DNA from: Nemertoderma westbladi
Taxonomy: Eukaryota; Xenacoelomorpha; Nemertodermatida; Nemertodermatidae
Direction: 5' to 3'
Assembly (NCBI GenBank): GCA_032718475.1
Contig: JAUCBJ010005706.1
Location: 1 to 33,644 of the forward strand
Length of the DNA stretch: 33,644 nt
In this document: positions 8,012 through 18,382 of the stretch, one piece after another
Layout of the letters: each line of letters opens with the position of its first letter
Position numbering within the stretch: position 1 is the stretch's first letter
Translations under genes and position numbers: made by a program
Notes under the pieces: generated by a model
Database searches by the model: none
What the model saw: the letters and a program-made list of their open reading frames with translations, nothing else
Told to the model about the DNA's origin: nothing

Positions 8012-9942
8012 ATCTCGCTGGAAATCACCCAAACCACGATGGGGGTCCGAATACCACCTCACCGACAAGAACTACCATAACCACATGGACTACCCAGCAT
8101 ACCATCTCCTAGCTGACAACCATTCACACATTGTTCCTCTACGCGTTCTGTACAGTAAAGTTGGTGCTACATTATATTACTACTTTATTGATCCGATGTT
8201 TTTATTGAACGTTGCACACCGGGGCATTAAGCCTGCAATATTAATTATTGTATGCATTATTGTATGGTATGCATAAAGTTGGTGTGTGCTATATAAGTGC
8301 TGTGTGTAGGCCTATACATAGATGCCGCTCGGGCGCTCGGTCTACAGTGACACTTAGTTCGACTAGTCAGGGCTTTTCTACAGAACAGATGACACCAGGG
8401 CCTTCCGCTTCCACTAACATTTGAACATTTCGATGGGCGATATATTCAGTAAACCCGGAATCTGTTCCGACTTCAGTGTGCTAAATGCCTTAAATTCCTC
8501 GGAGACCGCCAGTATTAAGAATATACTGTCCATCGTCCATCGAAATTCATTATTCACAGAGTAAAATTAGTTATTTATCTGATGTAGATGAAGCTACTGC
8601 TGGACTCGGGGTTGAGGGGTGGGGAGGTTATTCTTTAAGAACCATCATGCTAGGTTTATTATCCTGCCAAAACCAAGTGGGACTCCTATCTGAATCCTCC
8701 AAAGACATATTGGCCCTTTAATATGTGTGGCCACCTTAACAGTGTTCGCTTCTAATCTTGCTTTCGATTACTAATAATTATTTCAACAAAACAAAAAAGC
8801 ATAGTATGGTTTCATGGTTATACCCAAGTCTTTGAAGGGTGATGTATTTTGTGTAATTTTATCAATTCCGAAAAGTGTTGATATGGTATGGGTGCCAGGA
8901 ACTCCTCATATGTCGAAAACTACTGGAGCTATTCAATTTTTATTTGTCTCGCCTGAAAGAGGACGTAATTTTAGTTAGGGACAAGTACTTTAGACGAGCT
9001 AGACATATTGTTTCAGGGGTTCTATCTAAGAGAAAAAACTGTCCCACTAAATTTAGGGGCTTTGCAGCAGCTTGGCAGGTCGTATCTATAGTAGGTCATG
9101 GGTGGAGCAGCACACGCCATCTCCCATTGGCCAGGAGAGCAATAACCCAAGTCCCTCTCAAGCTATAGTAGTTTATACTGCTGTAATGTGTCACATGTGC
9201 CTCCCAAACCTAGGAGATGGCTTTAGCTTTAAAGGTATTATATGTAAGGCTTATGTATAATGGGCGATTATTGGTATCTCAGTTCAGATATCAGACTTGT
9301 GCTATTACTGGTCACTGTTTATTACCTATGATATTTCTATTATACGTGGAAGGAAAAACAAAGATCTAGTTTTCCCAAGGCCCCTGAGTTGTATCATCCG
9401 TCCCTTACACAACCAATGTACTGGTACAACCAGTAACCGGCCGCGCATGCGTCTCCAGATCTAGCGACAACCAAATTTTTGATAAAATAAATTATTTTTA
9501 CCCTAGTTCTACCCCATTGTGGCGACAAAATGTCATATATTTTCTTATAGAATATAGGCTTAGCTTTTGTGCAGTATAATACCAGTATCCTTTAATGTAT
9601 GGAGGTTAGACTTAGGGTTAGGGTGCGATACATTTGTGTTTTTTTGTTTGTTGTTTTTTGTTTATGTTGTTGTTTGTTTGTATTGTTTGTGGTTTTTGAA
9701 GGCCCTAATGGCCGACTTTGGCTGATTTTGGGCGTTAATGTGCTGATTCTGTTTTTTTGTTAGTTTGTGGGGTGTAAGACTCAATCAAGGCTTTACCTGT
9801 TGTTTATGTTAGTCGGTATGTCGTGTGCAACCTTTAATTATCATTTTACGATAATTACATAGTCCGTTTATATTGAGGGTGCCGCACCAAGTCTTTGTTA
9901 GTTTCTGCTAGTTACACTTGTCAATCAACGGAAATGATAGCT
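8012..9942. other. No gene recognised
   Basis: AT-rich DNA with scattered short frames that lack coding character, a T/G-rich run around 9640-9700, and a short TTAGGGTTAGGG word near 9610. The first few hundred bases (to about 8170) could continue the decayed LINE-like relic. Nothing else is identifiable. Confidence 0.5.
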
Positions 9943-10272
9943 TAGTTTTCAATATGTGAAGTATTTGATGTGAAGTTGACGGCGATTTCACAAGATTTAA
10001 ATTTTGATGTGAAAATGACGTAGAATTCTTTGTCACATTTTAACATCCTTTAAAGTTACTTTGATAAATCCACATCACACTTTCCCGTCACATTTTGACA
10101 TCACAATTTTCTATCGACGGTAAAATTTTGCCATTAAATTGTGATGTGAAAATGTGATGTGAAAATGTGACGTGATGAATTCCACGTTATTTTCACGTCA
10201 AACACTCAAAATTAAAATGTTGTGAAATCGCAGTCAACTTGACGTCAAATTCACAACTTTTTCAAAACACAT
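9943..10272. repeat. MITE-like long inverted repeat
   Basis: The two ends are imperfect reverse complements over about 100 bp. The left arm includes AAGTTGACGGCGATTTCACA (about 9973-9992). The right arm, read in reverse complement, has AAGTTGACTGCGATTTCACA (about 10224-10243). The similarity continues inward through GTGAAAATGACGTAGAATTC versus GTGAAAATAACGTGGAATTC. The interior is rich in GATGTGAAAATGTGA words. No transposase frame is present, so this is a non-autonomous or foldback element. I could not fix target duplications. Confidence 0.75.
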
Positions 10273-10481
10273 TTTTTGACAATACAAGTAAAAGTTAGAA
10301 AAGTTAGTTTTGTTGTGGCCGATATGGGCCACCGTACATTATGTATAATATCAAGTTTCCGCTATAAAGTAAATCAAGTGGCTTAAAGGCTGCTGTAACG
10401 TCGATAACGTGAATGGGCGATGAACTAAGAACAACGTACTGGTAGCGGTCGCAAGTACTGCAGTGCAGTATGCTGGTATGT

Positions 10482-11246
10482 TTAACTTTCTAGCTCCCGT
10501 TCTCTCATATTTTTCTTTGTAGATATTTTACGTTTCTTAAAGCCGCTAAACTCTGAATCCCCATACTGGAAGCACGATGTGGAATTGGAAACAGTCTTCT
10601 CTTTAATCTTTAACTTAAATGGTGGTTCCCCTGACTCCCGCCTACCACCTACACTAAATGTATGATCCATTGCAGTTGCTATAGGCCTAGTTACCGGTAA
10701 ATCTAAACAATCCCGTGGGGAGTTAATGTTACCGGTAGCAGTATTATACGCTGGCTGGCGATCAGTCCCTATTGACTTCCACTGTCCGAGACCAGTTCCT
10801 CGGCCCTTTTCCAGGCGAGGTTCTTGTATCGATGGTTTACTTTTAGTCACAGGAGGTACCGGTACCTTGGTAGCGGGCTGACTACCAGTAGCGATAGGCC
10901 TACTACCAGCTACCTGTCGCACAGTAGCTGGTTTATCGGAGTTTGGTCTACCGGTGGTGGGATTAAGTTTAACCCCGTATTGCCCAGCGCAATCTGGGTC
11001 CATTTGAATGTCTCTGCGAGCGGATTTGAGGGCCGCTTTCTCGATTTGCGCCAAACAGTTATCTATTTCTTCTTTCTCATTTCTATCTGTCGTCGCCTTT
11101 TTCCGAAGCTCCGTGATCTTGGATTCCACATTTTCTCTGTGCTTCATCCCATTCTCGTGTTTACGTTTTTGTACTTTGCTATCCGCCAACCAAACTTTAC
11201 ACAAATCACAAAAATATCGCTTATTTGATACCCAAAACTCAGTCAT
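10482..11246 (-). CDS. WBP4/FBP21-like zinc finger protein with eroded WW domains
   Basis: A 254-residue intact frame. The N-terminus carries a U1/matrin-type C2H2 finger, with C13, C16, H30 and H36 in RYFCDLCKVWLADS...HENGMKHRENV. It is followed by a charged helix ending EKAALKSARRD, as in WW-domain-binding protein 4, a spliceosome-associated protein. The C-terminus FKKRKISTKKNMREREL (236-252) resembles the basic WBP4 tail. WBP4 normally has two WW domains. Here two relics are visible: residues 89-106 (KLNPTTGR...DKP, both tryptophans missing) and 153-177 (W156 and YNTATG kept, second tryptophan replaced). So it probably cannot bind proline-rich partners in the usual way. There is no intron, although most animal WBP4 genes have several, so a retrocopy or diverged paralogue is possible. 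The ATG at 11246 has A at -3. Confidence 0.75.
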   Translation of the reverse strand: MTEFWVSNKRYFCDLCKVWLADSKVQKRKHENGMKHRENVESKITELRKKATTDRNEKEEIDNCLAQIEKAALKSARRDIQMDPDCAGQYGVKLNPTTGRPNSDKPATVRQVAGSRPIATGSQPATKVPVPPVTKSKPSIQEPRLEKGRGTGLGQWKSIGTDRQPAYNTATGNINSPRDCLDLPVTRPIATAMDHTFSVGGRRESGEPPFKLKIKEKTVSNSTSCFQYGDSEFSGFKKRKISTKKNMRERELES

Positions 11247-11874
11247 TTCACATTTGCAGATTTGGAAGAGTCAGATAGCAAGATACACTGATTCAGGGAT
11301 ACTGGGATACAGACAGGGAAAGTGCAGCCAGTACAGTACCGGTACCGCACGGCCTATATACTGATATACCTGTATACTGCTGTACTGATGTATGTAATCT
11401 GTATAATATGTAGGCCTACTAACAGACTAACTGACTTATTGGACCATTTTATTTTAAGTAGGCCTAACATATTTAAATATTTTTTTATAAATATACAGTA
11501 GTACAGACATTTATTGTACAGACATTTTACAGACAGTCAGTACTTATATATACTTACACATCTTAATAGTGCATTTTGATATTGCTATATTTATTACCTA
11601 TGTGTTACATATCTCGATTTTATGACATTTGCTGCTTTATTTTTAAATTACGGTCGACCATACTTTATATTTCTTTGTGTGTGTCTGTACGTCATAACTT
11701 TTGATATATTTTTCCCCTATGTTTTACATATTCGATTATTTCGAGTTGCTGTTATATTTTTAAATTTCTGACTGAACTACGGTCTACCATATTTTATTTA
11801 TTGTTTCTGATATATTTCTATCTGCATCAGAACTTTATTTATAAATTACATACTACTGTACTGTACTGTATGTC
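11247..11874. other. Intergenic, upstream of the WBP4-like frame
   Basis: AT-rich DNA with several AGGCCTA, ACCGGTA and TACTGTA words clustered at 11330-11470. Any promoter of the minus-strand gene would lie at its left side. I see no clear TATA box or other gene. Confidence 0.45.
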
Positions 11875-12130
11875 TTGGAATTGGTATTGGAATTGTTTTA
11901 TTGACATCAGAGTATGAAAACAATAAGAAAGTAAATGTGGTATGGAGTATAGACAAACACCGATCCAGAGAAAATAAATTTATACATAATTTAAGACGGA
12001 CTTGAACATGAGATTACTACCGGTAGTTCGAGTTATACTAAAATATAAGTGAAACATGATGTCGGGGATAGCCCCATGAGACAATGTCTCGTTTCCATGG
12101 GGGTCCTCTGGAAATACAATAGTTTAAAAT

Positions 12131-12365
12131 TAAATAAAAGGACATACATTCAAATATCATAAATATTATAAAATATTTTACTTAAAATTCCTACAGTATA
12201 AAGATTTAAAAAAATGAGTTAAATAGAAGGACATACATTAAAATATCACGCGGATTATAAAATGTTTTACTTAAAATTTCTACAGTATAAAGATTTAATA
12301 AAATGGGTTGAATAAAAGGACATACATTAAAAGTATAAAGATTTAATAAAAAGAGTTGGTATAAA
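12131..12365. repeat. 89-bp tandem repeat in the LINE 3' UTR
   Basis: GGACATACATT recurs at about 12140, 12229 and 12318 (period 89). Each is followed by ATTATAAAAT, TTTTACTTAAAATT and AGTATAAAGATTTAA blocks; the third copy has an internal deletion. Confidence 0.85.
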
Positions 12366-12769
12366 ATAAGCAGATAATATAATATAAATAAATAGAAATC
12401 GGTAAAGAGGCAGATATTTTGGCGACACACATAATTTGGATTGTTTAAAATACATTAAATAATTACGCGGTTTGAAGCTTTAAAACATGACGGACAATAT
12501 GATGGATATTATAGGTGGACAAATTCGTATGTAAATAAGAGGCCACTAAAGTTTTATGTACATGTATGTGTATAGTGTATAGTCATTATGTAAAAGAAAA
12601 TTTAACTACATAGAGGGCACTAAAGATATGAAAAAAATACATTAAATAATATAAAAATGTAAAGATGTAATTTAAATTAGAATAAAATGTAGAGTTAGTT
12701 GATGACTAGTACCGGTACGTGAAAATGAGTAAAAAAGGAGGAATCGACAGTTTTTATTGGATATTATTA

Positions 12770-13488
12770 ATGGTGTTGAAAAAGACCATTTACCATTATT
12801 GACCATTAGGCCCGATTCGTTGTTAACTAGCTGTTCTAGGAAGCACTCTTTTAATGCTTGCTTGAAGTTTTCGACACTTTTGATTTCCTCGATGCCATTC
12901 GGTAGTTTATTGCCATAGACGTGGTCCTGAGTATGAGAAAGCGTGTGACACCGATACCGTTCGTTTTTGAGGGATTTGCGTGTGGTAAGTTGCGTTACGC
13001 AGGTGGTGAGAGGACTCGTCGAATGCGATCAGCTCGCGCAGTTAGATAAGTGCTGAGTGGTGTCGAATGTTGTGCATCTGTGTTAGCGTTATTTGTTGGG
13101 TCCGCTCGGTAGTCGACAGCCAGTTTATTTCCACAAAGTAAGCAGCGCTGATGTGGGCCGTAGAGTCGAGACCCAGACAGAATCGGATGCATTTCCGATG
13201 GAGTGCATCGACTCGGTGGCGCAGGTGGCTCGCAGTGCTCGGGTACGAGCAGGGAGCGGCAAAGTCAATGAGTGGCTGAATTAAGGAGTTGCATAGCAAC
13301 CGACGTAAAGGTCTCTCGAGGTCTTGCGAGTTTCGGTGGAGGAATTTCAGGCATGCGTTGTCTTTACGGATGGCTAGTCGAGCGGCCTCTGCCCCTGAGA
13401 GTGAGGCATCCATTGTGTAACCGAGGTATTTAACCGTATCTGAGAGACCACGTTTTTTATTCTGGTATGATACGACTAGGTCTTCCAT
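12770..13488 (-). pseudogene. LINE pol fragment (RT C-terminal region)
   Basis: The open part (13042-13488) has VKYLGYTMDASLSG near the start, a segment DLERPLRRLLCNSLIQPLID, and HRVDALHRKCIRFCLGL. These are typical of the region after the RT fingers/palm in jockey/CR1-type LINEs ('YLG' block and 'LQRKCIR' block). After a stop at about 13040 the same frame continues with HAFSYSGPRLW. It then shifts frame to give NKLPNGIEEIKSVENFKQAL, the common LINE ending 'RLWNxLPxxI...SxxxFKxxLK'. One stop, one frameshift and the missing catalytic core make it a dead fragment. Full-length LINE pol proteins are about 900-1200 residues, so only the last fifth is here. Confidence 0.8.
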
Positions 13489-13635
13489 ATTTTATTCTTT
13501 TGTGTCATCATAACTATTGCTATATCTATACCAGTGTTGCTCTTAATTTTCTAGTAATTTCCATATTTAGAGTTGCTGTTATATTTATTAATTACGTAGG
13601 TACTGTACAAATTTCTGTTAAATTCAGTTTAATTT

Positions 13636-13862
13636 AAAGGGACCTCCATGTAAACGAGATACAGTATAACCTCATGAGGCTATCCATGGAATGGGCTATC
13701 CCTAACATTGTTGTACTGTACTATAATTTAATATTATGTTGGATTACGTTATGCATTATTTTTAAAACGTACAATTTCCATATACCGGTTATTAATAATA
13801 TGCTGTTTATGTTATTGTTATGTACGATGTCAATAAAAAAAACTTCAACTCCAACTTCTTCA
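13636..13862 (+). mobile_element. LINE 3' tail, plus strand, heavily 5'-truncated
   Basis: Reads GGGACCTCCATGTAAACGAGA, then CCTCATGAGGCTATCC, and ends GATGTCAATAAAAAAAA (13826-13841) followed by CTTCAACTCC-like units. It matches the 3' UTR of the minus-strand LINE at 11875-12115 in block order but is diverged. No coding part is left. The two copies lie head to head. Confidence 0.65.
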
Positions 13863-14801
13863 TCAACCCTACCGTTTTGAATGGAGATGGCCTTGGTCTC
13901 CATTATCCAGGACTAACAATATAAACTTTACCTACAGTAATTAATATTTTTTCTATTTAATATTTTACTTAATAATGAATCATGGAGGCCATCTAATTTT
14001 TTAATTAACAGATTAAACTGCCTCCATGCTACATCAAACATTTTAATTCGCCACTAATTGAATACCACCCCAAATTAGATGATTTCACACCAAAAAAAAA
14101 TTATTTAGCACCAAATAACATGCATTTACTTTACATTACATGACTTTACTTTTGATCTTTGGTAAATTCAATTGAAATTCTCTAAAGAGCAAACCTGCTT
14201 TTAACGACAATTGACTTCCGATTGTCAACAAAACCAAGAATTTGGGTTGACGGAGAAAAGTCACCCAAAACAAAAACGATTTATTTTTGTGGATTACCAT
14301 GTCTTTCCCATTGCCAAATAAAATATTTATAATATTTTTTAGTTGTTGCTGTAACTACTGTAAAACAACGAAATTATTCTGGAATTCCCTGTACAGTACT
14401 TAATGAAATGTAGTATTCAAGGTAAATAAATACAGTAGTATTTATTTTATTTTTATTTTATTTAGTATGGAGTGTGCGCGCCCAACAAATCGTTCTAACA
14501 AAACGATTGTGTTTAAAACGTTCACGTCCCACACTACACTTATTTTTTTAACTACAGTAGTACTTTCTTTGATATAATTAATTTATTATTAAGTTAAGAG
14601 TGAATCGCAGCACTTTTAATAGCGAAATTAAAATCACGCAAACACAAATTTGACAGCAAAAACGTGAACACTCCACACTATGACCAAATATATGTCTTTG
14701 GCAACTTTACAACATTACAGTAACCCCTAACAATATCTTACAACTGGTTTTATTAAGTACCGGTATCAAGTATAAGTATAAGAACAGTACTGTATGTAAC
14801 A
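13863..14801. other. Upstream region of the PSME3-like gene
   Basis: AT-rich. It holds a small hairpin with ATGGAGGC/GCCTCCAT arms (13983-14028) and a palindrome AAATAAATAC/GTATTTATTT (14424-14447). No TATA box stands out; ACCGGTATC lies about 40 bp before the start codon. Confidence 0.5.
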
Positions 14802-16138
14802 ATGTCTTCCGATGATTCAGCAACTATTAAGGTTAAGTTAGCGCAGGAAATACTCATGGACAATGACCGCCAGTGTAAGGAACGGGGCGAGGAAATACTG
14901 TACAAGATTATTCCTAAAAGAATTAATCATCTGAGAAAATTGTTGTGTCAATCACCCTGGAATAAGCGGAAACTGGATGCTGTTGATGTTGAGATTAACA
15001 TTGACCCGAGCTTCTGCCACTTCGATCACTGTATCCATATCGATAGCGACTCAGATAATGGCGAAGCTGCTTCACAGAAACATGACGATTGTGAAAGAAA
15101 AAATAAAGTTGTGAAGAAAAGTTGCCATATGGTTCTACACCCTCGCATTGCATGTAACGATAAAATCGTGGAACTGGATAATTTCCTTGAGAATTTACGC
15201 TTGGATATGATAGAAGATATTGCTGGTTTGAAGGCTTGGATAAAGATGTTAGTGCCAAAGGTTGAGGATGGAAACAACTTTGGAGTAGAAGTTCAAAAAA
15301 TGGTTTTAAGCAAAATCGAACACATCAAGGCTAAACTTAGTGATGCTTCTGAAACTAACGTTTGCACCTATCACAACGAGAGGTAGGTTTACTGAAACTA
15401 ACGTTTGCACCTATCGTGAAATCATTTTATTACAAAATATTTCATAGAAACAAAATTAAATGAGCAGAGCTTGTCTCATGGGGGGGGGGGGGGGGGGGGG
15501 GGGGGTGGTGGTTTAGTGCAGTAATAATGTATTGTCAATATGTATTTGTACAGTACACCACTACAGTAGGGCATTCCATCCAATGGCGATGGACGGCTGG
15601 CTCCGTCCATACCAAGCTGCCTCCGTTATTGTTATTGTAATTTTAACTGAGTTTCGGGAAATAAAAGAAATAATGAAATTGAAAGAAATAATAATAATAA
15701 TATGAGTAGCGGATGATTGAATATAAGTTTTTGATAAGATGGAACCAAACTTGGTATCCTAAACACACATGTATGTAGTCTATCAAACATTTAGAAATTC
15801 TACATAAGGACATATTTCCACAATTCCTTTGTCGACCACTAGGTGGCGAATGACTAGATCCACTAGAAATATAGACTAGAAATAATAATCATATATAATG
15901 TAGTGCGTAAGGTACACTTTATATTTGCAGAGCAGGATTGGTGACCAAGTTGTGCAAATCCCCTCATGTTGAGGACTACAGACAGGCAATAAAGAAGACA
16001 GACCAACAAACATTCACCGCCATGAGATTAGAAGTTTCTGAGATAAAGCAGCTGTACATTGATTTAAACAACGCCATAACCAAAAACATCACAAAAATTC
16101 TCCAACCAAAAGGCAACAACGCAAACCACATGTATTAA
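14802..16138 (+). CDS. PSME3: Proteasome activator PA28-gamma (PSME3)-like, two exons
   Basis: Exon 1 is 14802-15382 and exon 2 is 15931-16138. Splicing AG|GTAGGT to TTTGCAG|AG restores the frame and gives 262 residues (human PSME3 has 254). PA28/REG subunits form heptameric rings that cap the 20S proteasome and open its gate. The hallmark activation loop PKVEDGNNFGVEVQ is at about 152-165. The C-terminal part has KSPHVEDYRQAI, close to the family's 'YPHVEDYR' block, and the chain ends in Tyr as in PA28-gamma. Basic residues in ERKNKVVKK (98-106) may act as a nuclear signal, as in PA28-gamma. The middle (70-110) is longer and more acidic than in vertebrates. The start has a good context (AACAATG). 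The vertebrate gene has many introns, so a single intron is unusual. Confidence 0.9.
15349..15415. repeat. 43-bp partial tandem duplication over the exon 1 border
   Basis: CTGAAACTAACGTTTGCACC plus TATC occurs at 15349-15372 (exon) and again at 15392-15415 (intron), 43 bp apart. The duplicated unit takes in the end of exon 1 and the donor; the second copy stops before the donor. Confidence 0.92.
15480..15505. repeat. G26 homopolymer in the intron
   Basis: A run of 26 guanines on the transcribed sense strand, able to form G-quadruplex structures. Its exact length is likely to vary or be misread. Confidence 0.95.
15836..15849 (+). promoter_or_regulatory. CTCF-like word CCACTAGGTGGCGA
   Basis: Matches the core CCASYAGRKGGCRS consensus of CTCF at 13 of 14 positions. 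It lies in the intron, 82 bp before exon 2. Such words also occur in transposon ends, so binding is not implied. Confidence 0.35.
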
Positions 16139-16503
16139 TAGTTTCACTGCCACTTATGGGGTATTCGCAATCTCTGATTTTGCCAATCATAATTTCAACC
16201 TATTGGTGTAGTTGTAATATATTATTATAGTATACCGGTAGGGCCTACGCCTAATGAATTCCATGCGAAAAATTTAAGTGAAAAGTTAAGTAAATGTGTA
16301 ATGAACCTATGGGTAATTCATGTTCAGTTTTAAACACCTCAAACAATACATAATTCCTCTGTAATTAAATTTTTTATTCCAAAATTGTAACATTACTCAA
16401 CGCCGTTAGTATTAACAGCGAGTTGTTATTTAGCACTTTACAACCTTAGAGAGGACATTACAGCATTGTATTGGCCTGTACATTTAGTATTGTATTTGGT
16501 GTT
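16139..16503. other. Region downstream of the PSME3-like gene
   Basis: Should hold the 3' UTR. I see no AATAAA signal close to the stop; the nearest is inside the foldback element (about 16586). No gene seen. Confidence 0.45.
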
Positions 16504-16672
16504 ATTGTTTACGTGGTAATCCATGACGGGGTTAAGTAATGTCCACTAAGGGGACATTACTTAACGCCGGCATTGGATACCACGTAAATAAATTGGTAAT
16601 CCATGACGGGGTTAAGTAATGTCCAATAAGGGAACATTACTTAACGCCGTCATTGGATACCACGTAAACAAT
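16504..16672. repeat. Double-hairpin foldback element
   Basis: Outer ends ATTGTTTACGTGG (16504-16516) and CCACGTAAACAAT (16660-16672) are perfect inverses. Between them are two consecutive palindromes, each about 80 bp. The first runs from GGTAATCCATGACGG to GGATACCACG; its core GTTAAGTAATGTCC/GGACATTACTTAAC has 14-bp arms. The second repeats the same layout with a few changes. So it is a tandem duplication of a palindrome, or one element with two hairpins. No coding capacity. Confidence 0.85.
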
Positions 16673-16939
16673 AGGTGGAAATTTGCCTCACAGCCAGATA
16701 GGCCTACTGCATTACCTACCGGTTTGCGGGGTATAGCTATTAATAACCAGTAGGGCCTAGCTATAATATTATAACATGGCTCCAAAAGCCGCGATAAATA
16801 TAAGCTAACTTATTTATAACATATTTATGTCATTTTTACATTTATTTATACAGCAACTAATTTAATTTGTGCAGTTTCTATCACTTGTAATGTATATGTA
16901 CAATCATTTCGTAGTGTTAACATTTTGGAATAAAACTAC

Positions 16940-17077
16940 ATACATCTTGTTGCAAAGTACTTTACAGTGTTCTGATCCTCGTGGTTTTATTTTCACTCAC
17001 TCACTAACGTTCGTTCGTGTAACAAAGCCACTCGGATCATCACACTGTAAAGTGCTACTTTACACAAAAGTATGTAA
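16940..17077. repeat. Imperfect hairpin, MITE or pre-miRNA-like
   Basis: The left arm has AAAGTACTTTACAGTGT, TGATCC and GTGG (16955-16984). The right arm in reverse complement has AAAGTAGCACTTTACAGTGT, TGATCC and GTGG (17026-17063). Mismatches are mostly small paired 2-nt bulges. The pairing extends outward through TACATAC. The loop is about 28 nt. Confidence 0.7.
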
Positions 17078-17082
17078 ATACA

Positions 17083-18382
17083 GTAGTTTACTTCTATTTC
17101 TAACGGTCGCGGTATTGTTTGCATATAAATCGATTCTATTTATTATCCATTCGTGCACTGTTGTAGGTACAGTACCGGTACACTAATTAGGCCTATAGCT
17201 GATGCTTATTTGATTCTGTTTCTATGGATGGTTTCCATATTGATTTTGTATCGCACATGAAACAAGAAATGACTAAATCAATTACTCATTAATAGTAAAA
17301 TATACAGTATCAGCGCAATATGTATAGGCCTACTGTACATTGTTTTGTGCGACATTTTATTCTATACAACTTTCGTTGTTTCGTATTCACAGTAGCCTTC
17401 TATTAATTATAGATATCAGATGTTACCTACAGTATTGTAGCAACAACAGCAACAAACGAACAAAGATTTCCTTCCATCAGGCACGAGATCCGTGACTTTG
17501 TCGCCGATGTATTATTGACCGATGTGTCACAATGTGTGTGACGGGATCCGAGAGGATCCCGGTTTATCCGGTGTTGTTTCGTACGCGTCCCCGCCGTGAG
17601 AATGAAAGAAAAGAGTTTGTCGTTCTTCCAGTATTATTGATAATATGTATATGAGATAGACGGAGTAATGCAGTAATGATAGCACAGTATACCGGTAATG
17701 ATATGGTAGTATATATTGGTGACGGTGGTGATGGTCTTAACTGTCACCGTTCTGCCTAACTGTACTGAGATGACTGAATGAGTATTGCATCGACCGGTAA
17801 TATATATTGCACGGTTTGGCCTTGTTACAGTACCTAGTCGATGCTTCCCCCCTGATTGGCTAATATCCTACTTGTCACCCTTTGCCCCCCTCTGAAGTGC
17901 TTCCCTTCGCCCTTGCTATTCTCTCTCTGTCAGGGGTATGGCCCCTGACCCCTATTGTGTGTTTCTCCTTCCCACTTTGTTGGGGTGACACGAGGTTGAT
18001 ATTGGTAATCAACCTCGTGCTCCCAATATTGCTTAACGGCTCACTTTATGGGTTGGTTAGCGGAATTGGATAAGCTAACAATGTGGCGGTGGCGCCATTC
18101 CTCCAACCGCTAATGGGCGAGCAGAACAGGCCACCCTCCCCACTAATTTTGAAAAATTAGATATCCTGTAGCTTTGATATTTTTCTTTGTGCCTATTGCC
18201 TACCGGCTGATTTTGTGGACCGACCTTTTCAACCGTTTCTAATTGTCATTCTACAGCCAGACAGCTGCGTACCGGTACCTATTGTTTGACTGCCTGCTTT
18301 TTTTTGGATATACAGTATACATGTAGAGCGACTACGGTACAGCCTGTCTGACCATGTGACTACTGACGCTCTGACCATATGT
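17083..18382. other. No gene recognised; one strong small hairpin
   Basis: Non-coding. CACGAGGTTGAT (17989-18000) and ATCAACCTCGTG (18008-18019) form a perfect 12-bp stem with a 7-nt loop, extended outward by TTGGG/CCCAA. A short GGATCC-rich inverted word lies near 17545. Frames in this stretch look random. Confidence 0.5.

Larger units (their letters stand above)
11875..13490 (-). mobile_element. 5'-truncated LINE (non-LTR retrotransposon)
   Basis: On the minus strand a pol C-terminal fragment (12770-13488) is followed by a long 3' UTR with an 89-bp tandem repeat. The end reads GATGTCAATAAAA followed by short ATTCCAAT-type units, near 11875-11908. Terminal short repeats instead of a plain poly-A tail recall CR1/L2-like LINEs. 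The 3' UTR includes a block reading GGACCCCCATGGAAACGAGA and then CTCATGGGGCTATCC (about 12065-12115), which recurs in diverged form in the plus-strand tail at 13636-13862. Both therefore belong to one family. Confidence 0.75.
15383..15930 (+). other. Intron of the PSME3-like gene
   Basis: 548 bp with GTAGGT donor and TTTGCAG acceptor. It contains a run of 26 guanines, an A/T-rich middle and a CTCF-like word. Confidence 0.85.

Noticed and set aside
9606-9622. Telomere repeat
   Set aside because: Only about two TTAGGG units; no array.
16869-17186. 105-codon frame on the plus strand
   Set aside because: It runs through both arms and the loop of an inverted repeat and has no protein-like pattern.
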